From positions 1 to 20,175 of the forward strand of contig CAYVAR010000025.1 in NCBI GenBank assembly GCA_964449675.1: a stretch of DNA of 20,175 bases. The letters are read 5' to 3'. The notes beneath the pieces are model-generated. The model searched no databases. It saw nothing but the letters and a program-made list of their open reading frames with translations, and was not told where the DNA came from. This DNA is from CAYVAR01 sp964449675. Its GTDB lineage: Bacteria > Patescibacteriota > Microgenomatia > UBA10105 > UBA927. Shown here in pieces: positions 7,038-12,705 of this stretch (positions are counted from its first letter, which is position 1; each line of letters opens with the position of its first letter). A program made the position numbers and the translations under genes.

Positions 7038-7114
7038 TGGCGACAAAAAAGAAGAAAAAAGTGAATCTGCGGCGGAGAAAGAGGGGTGTTGGAGTTGGCG
7101 TCATTAGCCAATAG
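7037..7114 (+). CDS. Possible 25-aa highly basic micro-protein
   Basis: The frame from ATG 7037 to TAG 7112-7114 reads MATKKKKKVNLRRRKRGVGV followed by GVISQ. Eleven of 25 residues are Lys or Arg, concentrated in residues 4-17, as in very small nucleic-acid-binding or ribosomal proteins. Only a weak aagg (7031-7034) precedes the start. The 3' half overlaps a nested stem-loop. Poly-A codon runs alone can create such a reading, so this may be chance; no family is recognised. Confidence 0.25.
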   Translation: MATKKKKKVNLRRRKRGVGVGVISQ

Positions 7115-7139
7115 TGCATACCCTCAGCCCCCGCCGCAG
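7067..7139 (-). terminator. Nested stem-loop; possible terminator or structured RNA end for the 7151-7742 operon
   Basis: The outer stem is a perfect 9-bp CTGCGGCGG (7067-7075) with CCGCCGCAG (7131-7139). Inside it GAGGG (7081-7085) can pair with CCCTC (7121-7125), and TTGGC (7095-7099) with GCCAA (7107-7111). Read on the minus strand, the stem is followed by a T-rich run (7060-7045). It lies 12 nt after the stop of the minus-strand gene at 7151, where a terminator is expected. The long interior is unusual. Confidence 0.45.
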
Positions 7140-7150
7140 TTTCCCGGATG

Positions 7151-7354
7151 TCATTGTTTCTCGCCACGCCTCCTCGTGACGACTAAAACAACGATAGTTG
7201 CGACGACCGTGATTCCCAAAAATGATCCGCATACCCACAGTAGGGGCGATACGAAATTATTTTGGACGAGCCACGGCCAAATGGTTTCTCTGCACGCGGC
7301 GAATATGAGAATCGCCGCGGTGATAACCGCTAATTCATTGGGTGGTTGTTTCAT
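7151..7354 (-). CDS. Small two-pass membrane protein (67 aa)
   Basis: The protein begins MKQPPNELAVITAAILIFA and has two hydrophobic segments, about residues 8-20 and 36-59 (SPLLWVCGSFLGITVVATI), then a basic RRRGEK tail. The start is fixed by a strong AAGGAGG (7366-7360) 5 nt upstream, which overlaps the stop codon of the preceding secreted-protein gene, so the two form a coupled operon. No family is recognised; pairing with a secreted protein suggests an envelope role. Confidence 0.65.
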   Translation of the reverse strand: MKQPPNELAVITAAILIFAACRETIWPWLVQNNFVSPLLWVCGSFLGITVVATIVVLVVTRRRGEKQ

Positions 7355-7364
7355 GGTGGCCTCC

Positions 7365-7742
7365 TTAAGCCATTAATACCGGTTTTGGTCTGATGTCGAT
7401 GTTGGGGATCATCGACATCTGATACATAAGTTTTTCGCTGCATCGAACGACGACCACGAGCATAGTCGTCCGGTCGGAGAAGTTCACCCTCAGAAATGTA
7501 ACGGGTGACTTTTCATTCGGGGCTACTCGGACGTTAATTAGCTCGTAGTCGCTGCCAGATTCCTCAGTCCATCTGATGATCCCGACTTTTTCGTCGGTTT
7601 CAATCAGGAAGTACCAGGCTCCTTGGGAGCTCTGTCCGAGTAAAGTCCCGTCTGCCGGAATTGGCTGACCGGTGCAGGAAGCGGGTGCGGGCGAGGCGGA
7701 AAACAATTGCAGCGCGAGCAGCGCTGCAATTATAGCGTTCAT
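7365..7742 (-). CDS. Small secreted protein with signal peptide
   Basis: A 125-aa protein starting MNAIIAALLALQLFSASPAP, a cleavable signal peptide with a likely cut after PAPA or in the following SC. The mature part is beta-rich (GAWYFLIETDEKVGIIRWTE, TFLRVNFSDRTTMLVVVVR), with two Cys (residues about 23 and 100) that could form a disulfide. The ATG at 7742 was chosen because AAAGGAG (7755-7749) stands 6 nt from it; an ATG at 7748 directly abuts the GGAG. No family is recognised. It is followed at once by a coupled small membrane protein gene. Confidence 0.65.
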   Translation of the reverse strand: MNAIIAALLALQLFSASPAPASCTGQPIPADGTLLGQSSQGAWYFLIETDEKVGIIRWTEESGSDYELINVRVAPNEKSPVTFLRVNFSDRTTMLVVVVRCSEKLMYQMSMIPNIDIRPKPVLMA

Positions 7743-7776
7743 GTTCATCTCCTTTGCTATGGGAATTGATTGATCA

Positions 7777-7806
7777 GAAAAGGGGAGAAGAAGTTTTTTC
7801 TTCCCT
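7777..7806 (-). terminator. Possible terminator downstream of the lipoprotein gene
   Basis: On the minus strand a GGGAAGAA arm (7806-7799) can pair with TTCTCCC, leaving one bulged base, followed by TTTTCT. It lies 190-220 nt beyond the lipoprotein stop and before the secreted-protein gene. The stem is imperfect, so the call is weak. I see no gene in 7756-7993. Confidence 0.3.
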
Positions 7807-7993
7807 CATCAAATCATTCAAGTGAAAGATTTCATCCGGGAATTGTTAAAGAACTATGTATTGAGACCCTAATAATTTCGCATATGAAATTTAGGATCAC
7901 TCACGTACCGCAAGATTATACTAGAATACGTTGCAATAATCATATTTTTTCAAAATATTTGTCCAATACAATCTACGAGTACTCATCCGATGT

Positions 7994-9010
7994 TTAGTTA
8001 TGACGACCGGAATACGATACCCATTTAGGATCCAAGGCTCCATCGGGGCCATTGACGACATAGGCTTGATAAAACCCCCACACTGAAGTCGGATGCAACC
8101 CGCCGTGGATTGCTCCCACGCCATCCGGCATACTTGAACCATACAAACTATAGAGACAGTCAAGCCCTGCTAGTATGAGCGCGTTTGCCTGAGCCTCGTT
8201 TGGTTCTACGGTATTATACGAATCACTAGCGGAACGTTCATTATACCGTTGACGAACTTTTTGTATTGCTTCCTCTGATCTTTGGTATATCCAATCAGAA
8301 ACTTGATAGTCGTCAGTAAGCGATAGGCTTTTATCATTATTTACCTTGTTAACAAAGTATTGTATTTGCCACGTGTGGCTGATTTCATGGAGTATAGTAA
8401 ATGCGAGTTCAGCGTCGGTTAAAGAAGCGTCGCGTCTTGCCAGCTCGTTGCGATCACGGCGTTCCGTGATACCAGCGGGGTTGTACTCTATGATATAACG
8501 AGGGACCCAGATACCGTTAATGTTATTAAATACTGCTCCTGTTGCAAAAACAGGCGTATTTTGATCTTCACTTTTTCTAAATGTAATACTTGGCATCGTG
8601 TCATCATTTCTGTTGATTCGATCAAGTGAGTCTCTTAGGAGATCAGCGATCGTACTATCGGGTGGGTAAGAAAAAGGGAACGCTCTGGGGTCAGTTTGAG
8701 GATCAGCGATGATGCGTAGACTTCCGAGTGTTGGAAGTGATAGGTACGTCGCTTCACGAGCTGCCATTTCTAAACGACGTAGGTAATCTAGTGCAGATTC
8801 AATGCGCATTTCTACTGGGACATCTTCGCTAAACTCGGTTGGTTGGAGCCTAAACTTTTCAACTATTTCCGATGGTGTGAGATCTCTTGATCCATCACCG
8901 GGCTTCGGTGGTTCAGGTACGGAAACAGCGGGATGAGGAGAATCCCTAACAGGTGAACATGCAGAAACAAGCCCTGCTAATAATACTAATAAAAACGGCC
9001 GTCGTTCCAT
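7994..9010 (-). CDS. Lipoprotein with HExxH zinc-metalloprotease motif
   Basis: A 338-aa protein with a type II signal peptide: basic MERRPF, hydrophobic core, lipobox LVSAC with Cys18. A Pro-rich spacer (about 22-40) follows and then a globular domain. Residues 204-218 read FTILHEISHTWQIQY, a zinc-binding HExxH helix (His208, Glu209, His212). Glu269 or Glu272 in VEPNEAQANALI, one helix downstream, is a candidate third ligand, as in gluzincin-type peptidases. The family is not one I can name. It is probably attached to the outer face of the cytoplasmic membrane (CPR cells generally lack an outer membrane). A near-consensus promoter and a set of nested inverted repeats lie directly upstream, so expression may be controlled by a repressor. 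It diverges from the CoA gene. Confidence 0.7.
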   Translation of the reverse strand: MERRPFLLVLLAGLVSACSPVRDSPHPAVSVPEPPKPGDGSRDLTPSEIVEKFRLQPTEFSEDVPVEMRIESALDYLRRLEMAAREATYLSLPTLGSLRIIADPQTDPRAFPFSYPPDSTIADLLRDSLDRINRNDDTMPSITFRKSEDQNTPVFATGAVFNNINGIWVPRYIIEYNPAGITERRDRNELARRDASLTDAELAFTILHEISHTWQIQYFVNKVNNDKSLSLTDDYQVSDWIYQRSEEAIQKVRQRYNERSASDSYNTVEPNEAQANALILAGLDCLYSLYGSSMPDGVGAIHGGLHPTSVWGFYQAYVVNGPDGALDPKWVSYSGRHN

Positions 9011-9059
9011 AGTTAACCTATAGTATTATAGGTTATCCTTATTCTTTACTCAACTATGG
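9007..9059. promoter_or_regulatory. Nested inverted repeats around the promoter (candidate operator)
   Basis: TAACCTATA (9014-9022) and TATAGGTTA (9027-9035) form a perfect 9-bp inverted repeat with a 4-nt spacer centred on the -10. An outer perfect 8-bp pair, CCATAGTT (9007-9014) and AACTATGG (9052-9059), brackets the whole promoter from the start codon to the -35. Confidence 0.5.
9025..9053 (-). promoter_or_regulatory. Strong promoter of the lipoprotein metalloprotease gene
   Basis: On the minus strand TTGAGT (9053-9048), a 17-nt spacer and a perfect TATAAT (9030-9025) precede the ATG at 9010 by 14 nt. The predicted leader is about 8 nt. Confidence 0.65.
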
Positions 9060-9079
9060 AAACATCGTAGGATAAAGGT

Positions 9080-10066
9080 ATGAAATATGGAAAAGTGTTT
9101 GTCGCCGGAACGTTTGATGGGATACATAAAGGACACGAGAGTTTATTGACTCGGGCGTTTGAGGTGGGCGAAAAGGTTACCATAGGATTGACCTCTGATG
9201 AGTTCGTAGAGAAATTCAGAATTCAGAATTCAGAATTCAGAATTCAAACGCACGAAGAACGAAAAAAAGTTCTTGAACAATGGCTTGAAAAACATAATAA
9301 ACGCGCATCGATTATTTCGATCGATGATCCGTATGAGCCGGCGGCGTCCTTGACTCACCTCGACGCTTTGGTGGTGAGCACTCAGACGAAAGCGCGGGGT
9401 GTAGAGATAAATGATATGAGGATAAAGCGAGGGCTTTCTCCTTTAAAACTTATTGAAGTGCCTATGGTACCAGCAGAAGATGGTAGTTCTGTTTCCTCGA
9501 CGCGGATAAGAAACGGAGAGATTGATCGTGACGGCAGGCTCATCATGCCAGAGAACATGCGTGACGAACTTGCTAAACCTCTCGGAACAGTACTTGTAGG
9601 AAAAAATATCGATGTATCGATACATCGATACACAAGTAATATCATCATTACCGTTGGGGATGTTGCTACGAAAACCCTTCTTGATTGTGGGGTAAAACCA
9701 GCGCTTTCTATTGTAGATTTTCGCGTCGGCCGCAAGCCTTCCAATATTTTAGCATCATACAAAAACAGTATAGTACTACATAGTACTAAAGTGAAAAGCG
9801 GACCGGGATTTATAAGTAAGAAAGCAATGCAGGTAGTAAAAGTAGTGTTTGCAACGCAAGCAAGACCTGTAACACCAGTAACTCCAGCACGAAATCAGAT
9901 CATTCTCGTTGATGGCGAAGAAGACTTACTTGCGCTTCCGGCTATCCAATATGCACCTATTGGAAGTGTCGTCTATTACGGCCAACCTGGTGAGGGACTC
10001 GTTGAGGTCGTTATTACAAAAGAAAAAAAGAATCAGGTTCTTGAGATTCTTTCGAAATTCTCGTAG
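9080..10066 (+). CDS. Archaeal-type phosphopantetheine adenylyltransferase fused to DUF359 GTP-dependent dephospho-CoA kinase
   Basis: A 328-aa two-domain protein. Residues 1-155 are a nucleotidyltransferase of the archaeal PPAT type: GTFDGIHKGHESLL with the HxGH motif (His16-Lys-Gly-His19), VTIGLTSDEF, and a C-terminal SSVSSTRIRNGEID. Residues about 165-328 match DUF359, the archaeal GTP-dependent dephospho-CoA kinase (LGTVLVGKN, TVGDVATKTLLDCGVKP, SIVDFRVGRK). Together these would catalyse the last two steps of CoA synthesis, 4'-phosphopantetheine to dephospho-CoA to CoA, in the cytoplasm. Bacteria normally use unrelated CoaD and CoaE, so this looks like an archaeal-type replacement. A 7-bp tandem repeat encodes residues 45-56 in the loop after EFVEKF. 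The start lies 69 nt from the divergent lipoprotein gene; galT follows 9 nt later. Confidence 0.8.
   Translation: MKYGKVFVAGTFDGIHKGHESLLTRAFEVGEKVTIGLTSDEFVEKFRIQNSEFRIQTHEERKKVLEQWLEKHNKRASIISIDDPYEPAASLTHLDALVVSTQTKARGVEINDMRIKRGLSPLKLIEVPMVPAEDGSSVSSTRIRNGEIDRDGRLIMPENMRDELAKPLGTVLVGKNIDVSIHRYTSNIIITVGDVATKTLLDCGVKPALSIVDFRVGRKPSNILASYKNSIVLHSTKVKSGPGFISKKAMQVVKVVFATQARPVTPVTPARNQIILVDGEEDLLALPAIQYAPIGSVVYYGQPGEGLVEVVITKEKKNQVLEILSKFS
9213..9246. repeat. Tandem 7-bp repeat (AATTCAG, 4.9 copies) inside a coding sequence
   Basis: Four full AATTCAG units (9213-9240) and a six-base fifth unit follow each other without mismatch. They encode FRIQNSEFRIQ in the adenylyltransferase domain. Seven is not a multiple of three, so gain or loss of one unit would shift the frame. 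Confidence 0.85.
9607..9630. repeat. 24-bp perfect palindrome within the CoA fusion gene
   Basis: The 24 bases at 9607-9630 equal their own reverse complement; the half-site is TATCGATGTATC. It lies in codons of the DUF359 domain. Confidence 0.8.
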
Positions 10067-10075
10067 AGTTAAAGA

Positions 10076-10945
10076 ATGGCTAAATACATTCCAGATGTAA
10101 ATACAAAACGATGGGTGGTGCTTTCTCAATTGCGAACAAAACGCCCAAGTGACACGGCAGCGACCAAGCCCTTCGGCTCCGCTGGGGGTAGGCCTGTATG
10201 TCCGTTTTGTGAAGGCAACGAACACCTCACCCCGCCAGAAGTTTACCGCATCGGTCCTGGTGGTAAAGATACTCCTGGTTGGCACGTGCGCGTCGTGCCA
10301 AATTTATTTCCTATTACCGATATCCATGAAGTGATTATCCATAGCACGGATGATACTAAAGACATAAATGAATTACCGATTGAACAGGTGACAAAAATTC
10401 TGACGAGTTACCGCGACCGATATCGCGCGCATGAAGGGGGCGGACAGGTTTTGATTTTCTGTAATCATGGCTTTCATGCAGGCGCAAGCCTTCTCCATCC
10501 ACATTCACAACTCGTTGTCGTTCCGAAACAGATAAACCTCGATGCGCTGACTCGTGAACCAATTGCAAACATCGTTGAAGAAAATACCTATTACATAACG
10601 TACTGTCCGGATTTTTCCCAATGGCCGTATGAGGTGTGGATTGCACCCAAAGAAGAAGGAAGGAGGTTTGGTGACACGACGGATAGCGAACTACCAGACT
10701 TATCTCACGTATTACAAAAGACTTTACAGCGCGTAGAGCGGATATTTGATGAGAAAAAAGCCAATAACGGTAACAAGAATGAAGTATTCGTGTATAACTA
10801 TTACATTTACCATAGCGAGAATTGGTTTATTCGCATCATTCCTCGGTTTATCCATCGAGCGGGATTTGAGTTGGGAACAGGACTTAACGTTAACATTGTC
10901 GACCCAGTGGAAGCAGCGGAGAAGTTGAAAGGGATAGGACGATAG
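10076..10945 (+). CDS. galT: Galactose-1-phosphate uridylyltransferase-like HIT-superfamily enzyme
   Basis: A 289-aa protein of the GalT family, shorter than the Escherichia coli enzyme (about 348 aa). It has the zinc pair CPFC (Cys42, Cys45), TPPEVYR, VRVVPNLFPITD, and the catalytic segment NHGFHAGASLLHPHSQL with His141-Pro-His143, the second His being the uridylylated nucleophile. A second HIT half (WPYEVWIAPKEEGRRF, YNYYIYHSENWFIRIIPR) follows. It would exchange UMP between UDP-glucose and galactose-1-phosphate, or act on a related sugar-1-phosphate. It starts 9 nt after the CoA gene. Residues about 31-40 (KPFGSAGGRP) come from a dispersed repeat, and the last codons lie in the 8-bp GATAGGAC tandem array. 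Confidence 0.8.
   Translation: MAKYIPDVNTKRWVVLSQLRTKRPSDTAATKPFGSAGGRPVCPFCEGNEHLTPPEVYRIGPGGKDTPGWHVRVVPNLFPITDIHEVIIHSTDDTKDINELPIEQVTKILTSYRDRYRAHEGGGQVLIFCNHGFHAGASLLHPHSQLVVVPKQINLDALTREPIANIVEENTYYITYCPDFSQWPYEVWIAPKEEGRRFGDTTDSELPDLSHVLQKTLQRVERIFDEKKANNGNKNEVFVYNYYIYHSENWFIRIIPRFIHRAGFELGTGLNVNIVDPVEAAEKLKGIGR
10169..10193. repeat. Dispersed repeat copy inside galT
   Basis: The bases cccttcggctccgct followed by gggggtaggc resemble the CCCTTCGG ... CAGGGCAGGC interspersed repeats and the copies at 1161 and 1947 of this window. It is translated just before the zinc-binding CPFC. Confidence 0.45.
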
Positions 10946-10999
10946 GACGATAGGATGAGAGGAAGAGAGGAGGTTGGGATGAGAGGAAGAGAGGAAGAG
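10932..10999. repeat. Purine-rich tandem repeats, left arm of the four-helix-bundle locus
   Basis: The segment begins with nearly three copies of gataggac, then two copies of gatgagaggaagagagga (10954-10971 and 10978-10995) with a 24-bp period. The last 19 bases (10981-10999) match the reverse complement of 11373-11391 at 18 of 19 positions, forming an inverted repeat around the next gene. Confidence 0.8.
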
Positions 11000-11003
11000 A
11001 AAT

Positions 11004-11360
11004 ATGATTACAACATTTCGAGAATTAGATGTTTACAATGAAGGTTACCAATTAGCTTTGATAGTACATAAAATCACCCGTACATTTCCAAGAAGTGAAT
11101 ATTACGAATTAGGTAGTCAAATGCGACGCGCTGCTTTTTCTATACCAGCAAATATCGCAGAAGGTTGGGGTAAACGTCGTTTTCCGAAAGAAATGAAACA
11201 TCATCTAGATATTGCGATAGGATCTGCAGCGGAAATGGAAGTACACATAGATGCTGCTAAAGATCTTCAGGTTATGAAATCTGAAGACCATAGATTGCTT
11301 ATTCAACGGTATCAATACCTTCAGGGAAAACTGATTAATTTGAGGAACAAGTGGAAATAA
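11004..11360 (+). CDS. Four-helix-bundle protein (S23/IVP family)
   Basis: A 118-aa protein with the full family signature: FRELDVYNEGYQLALIVHKITRTFP, then YELGSQMRRAAFSIPANIAEGWGKR, and a last helix that ends LINLRNKWK. The family (TIGR02436) was named from ORFs inside intervening sequences of 23S rRNA; relatives include the Avd accessory proteins of diversity-generating retroelements. Function here is unknown. No 23S rRNA and no reverse transcriptase are nearby. The ORF sits in the loop of an inverted repeat made by purine-rich DNA ending 4 nt before the ATG and pyrimidine-rich DNA beginning right after the stop, which resembles the layout of rRNA intervening sequences. The ggaagag at 10993-10999 may serve as ribosome binding site. 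Confidence 0.9.
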   Translation: MITTFRELDVYNEGYQLALIVHKITRTFPRSEYYELGSQMRRAAFSIPANIAEGWGKRRFPKEMKHHLDIAIGSAAEMEVHIDAAKDLQVMKSEDHRLLIQRYQYLQGKLINLRNKWK

Positions 11361-11457
11361 TTTTTTCTTCAACTCTTCCTATCTTCCTCTCTTCTTAACT
11401 TCCCCTCGTCTAATCTCGTCCTCGCTTCCCATCTTCCACTCTCCCTCTCGCTCTACA
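11361..11457. repeat. Pyrimidine-rich right arm of the four-helix-bundle locus
   Basis: A 97-bp stretch is almost all C and T with tccctct/cttcc motifs. Bases 11373-11391 are the inverted partner of 10981-10999 (18 of 19). The initial run of six T could help termination after the preceding gene. Confidence 0.75.
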
Positions 11458-11653
11458 CTTGGCCTTTCTGCTGGAGACCGAGCAACCACATAACCGCCTC
11501 TTTTTTATACCTGCGGTCTCCACGGGAGTTTATACGGATAGCCGGCAATTTTCCACGCTTTCCCCACCGTTTGATCGTAAGGGCTGACACACGCAGTATC
11601 TTTGCAACTTCGCGTACGGTAAGCAAATCTGGCCAATCATCTCCGAGAGACAT
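11453..11653 (-). CDS. Excisionase/MerR-type helix-turn-helix protein
   Basis: A 66-aa protein consisting of one DNA-binding domain of the HTH_17 (excisionase) type: DLLTVREVAKILRVSALTIKRWGKRGKLPAIRI, followed by the wing RGDRRYKKEAVMWLL. The length and layout fit the whole family unit. Such proteins act as excision factors of integrated elements or as small regulators; no integrase is in view. There is no Shine-Dalgarno before the ATG. Two 16-bp direct repeats lie immediately upstream and may be its own binding sites. Its 3' end overlaps the pyrimidine-rich arm. Confidence 0.8.
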   Translation of the reverse strand: MSLGDDWPDLLTVREVAKILRVSALTIKRWGKRGKLPAIRINSRGDRRYKKEAVMWLLGLQQKGQV

Positions 11654-11656
11654 AAT

Positions 11657-11688
11657 AGTTACTTCATTACTTAGTTACTTCGTTACTT
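11657..11688. repeat. Two 16-bp tandem repeats upstream of the excisionase-like gene
   Basis: Bases 11657-11672 and 11673-11688 both read agttacttc(a/g)ttactt, differing at one position, and a partial third unit (agta) follows. They start 4 nt before the ATG on the minus strand. Confidence 0.75.
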
Positions 11689-11694
11689 AGTAAG

Positions 11695-11911
11695 ATTCTA
11701 AGAGGCAAAGACTAAGAACTACCAAGAGCAGGCGAATCAATAATGTTGTGAAAAGTTTTTACAGGGTTATCAATGCTATTCATAACGTATCATCTTCGGT
11801 CAAACTTTGTCAAGAGGCATCAGAGTAGAACACAGCATGTGGATAACTTGTGAGCAAAAATTATTGCGGGAATTTATTTTGCGACGTGGACAAGAATGTC
11901 TCTATCTTCGT
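11695..11911. other. Intergenic region with a possible minus-strand promoter and a DnaA-box-like 9-mer
   Basis: No gene is seen here. On the minus strand TTGACA (11814-11809) with a TACGTT 18 nt downstream could serve the excisionase-like gene, but the -10 match is weak and the leader would be long. TGTGGATAA (11838-11846) equals a perfect DnaA box (TTATCCACA) in reverse; a single box does not define an origin. Confidence 0.3.
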
Positions 11912-12193
11912 TTATCGAGTAGATGCAAAATAGCCCGTTGATTCTTCTAAATTAGCAAGAAACGCTTCATCATCAGGAACGTCTGGTAAATTAGCCCACC
12001 ATACTCCCATAGGATCTACCAGATATATTATTTCAAGTTTTTCATTAGAATTGTATACATACATTCGCCGCATGCGGACATCTGTACCATCTTCTTCGGC
12101 AAACCCCATTGTTGTGGGAACCAGTTCAATAAACCCTGGCTTCCCATCATATCGTAGCTTCGTTCCAAACATGGAGGGATCCATTTCTGGCAT
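11912..12193 (-). CDS. Small hypothetical protein downstream of rplL
   Basis: A 93-aa acidic protein starting MPEMDPSMFGTKLRYDG. The rest looks like a small beta-rich fold (PGFIELVPTTMGF, MRRMYVYNSNEKLEIIYLVD) with Trp-rich GVWWANLP and a C-terminal PDDEAFLANLEES helix. It begins 6 nt after the rplL stop, so it is probably co-transcribed with rplJ-rplL, but it has no Shine-Dalgarno of its own. No family is recognised, and a link with the ribosome is not implied by sequence. Confidence 0.6.
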   Translation of the reverse strand: MPEMDPSMFGTKLRYDGKPGFIELVPTTMGFAEEDGTDVRMRRMYVYNSNEKLEIIYLVDPMGVWWANLPDVPDDEAFLANLEESTGYFASTR

Positions 12194-12199
12194 ACGTAG

Positions 12200-12586
12200 T
12201 TACTTGAGTTCGACTTTTGCCCCTGCCGTTTCCAGCTTTTTTTTGGCCTCCTCAGCTGCTGACTTGTTGACTCCGGTAAGGACTTCTTTTGGAGCAGATT
12301 CAACGAGCGTTTTTGCTTCTTGAAGTCCAAGGGTTGGGACGAGTTCGCGCACTGCCTTGATTACCCCGATTTTATTATCTCCCGCTGCCGCAAGGACGAC
12401 GTTAAACACTGTTTGTTCTTCCTTCGGTACCTCCTCCGCTGGCGCTACGGCGGGCGCAGTCGCCGTCGCCACTGGAGTAGCAGAAACGCCGAATTTTTCC
12501 TCAAGCGCTTTGACAAAGTCAGAAAGTTCGAGTACGGACATTTCCTCAACTGCTTTAAGTAGATCATCTTTATTTAGTTTTGCCAT
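12200..12586 (-). CDS. rplL: 50S ribosomal protein bL12 (L7/L12)
   Basis: A 128-aa protein of standard length. The N-terminal dimerisation helices (MAKLNKDDLLKAVEEMSVLE, LSDFVKALEEKFGVSA) and the Ala/Pro/Val hinge (about 40-60) are followed by the C-terminal factor-binding domain. That domain has the usual EQTVFNVVLAAAGDNKIGVIKAVRE, LGLQEAKTLVESAPK and AEEAKKKLETAGAKVELK. The start at 12586 is set by GGGAGG 6 nt upstream; a longer reading to 12631 lacks any family match. It forms the stalk with bL10 that recruits translation factors. Confidence 0.97.
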   Translation of the reverse strand: MAKLNKDDLLKAVEEMSVLELSDFVKALEEKFGVSATPVATATAPAVAPAEEVPKEEQTVFNVVLAAAGDNKIGVIKAVRELVPTLGLQEAKTLVESAPKEVLTGVNKSAAEEAKKKLETAGAKVELK

Positions 12587-12637
12587 ATACACCTCCCTTC
12601 GGAAACTCAAAACGCATAGCTCAAAGTTCAAAACTAC

Positions 12638-12705
12638 ATCTCAAAACGTAAATCGTATAAAGATTTGAACTTCACGTTGTCGCTTTGACATTTGCGTTTT
12701 GAGAT
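12638..12705 (-). promoter_or_regulatory. Inverted repeat (16 bp) spanning the rplJ end and rplJ-rplL spacer
   Basis: atctcaaaacgtaaat (12638-12653) and atttgcgttttgagat (12690-12705) pair at 15 of 16 positions across a 36-nt loop. Related ctcaaaacg and caaagttcaaa motifs fill the rest of the 85-nt spacer. The stem includes the last codons of rplJ, so it may be a processing or attenuation site, or only the trace of a palindromic repeat insertion. Confidence 0.5.

Noticed and set aside
7770..7997. A 75-aa + strand frame between the secreted-protein and lipoprotein genes
   Set aside because: The composition is not protein-like, there is no ribosome binding site, and it overlaps a possible terminator.
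10932..11688. CRISPR array from the regular short repeats in this stretch
   Set aside because: The repeats are low-complexity purine or pyrimidine tracts and 16-bp tandem units without unique spacers, and no cas genes are present; the PaaX-like gene only shares the Cas2 fold.
11838..11846. Perfect DnaA-box 9-mer suggesting a replication origin
   Set aside because: It is a single site with no cluster of boxes, no AT-rich unwinding region that stands out, and no dnaA or dnaN nearby.
6298..12193. A shared PDDEA(I/F)LA motif near the C-termini of two small hypothetical proteins (6298-6540 and 11912-12193)
   Set aside because: The rest of the two proteins does not align by eye; an eight-residue match alone does not show kinship.
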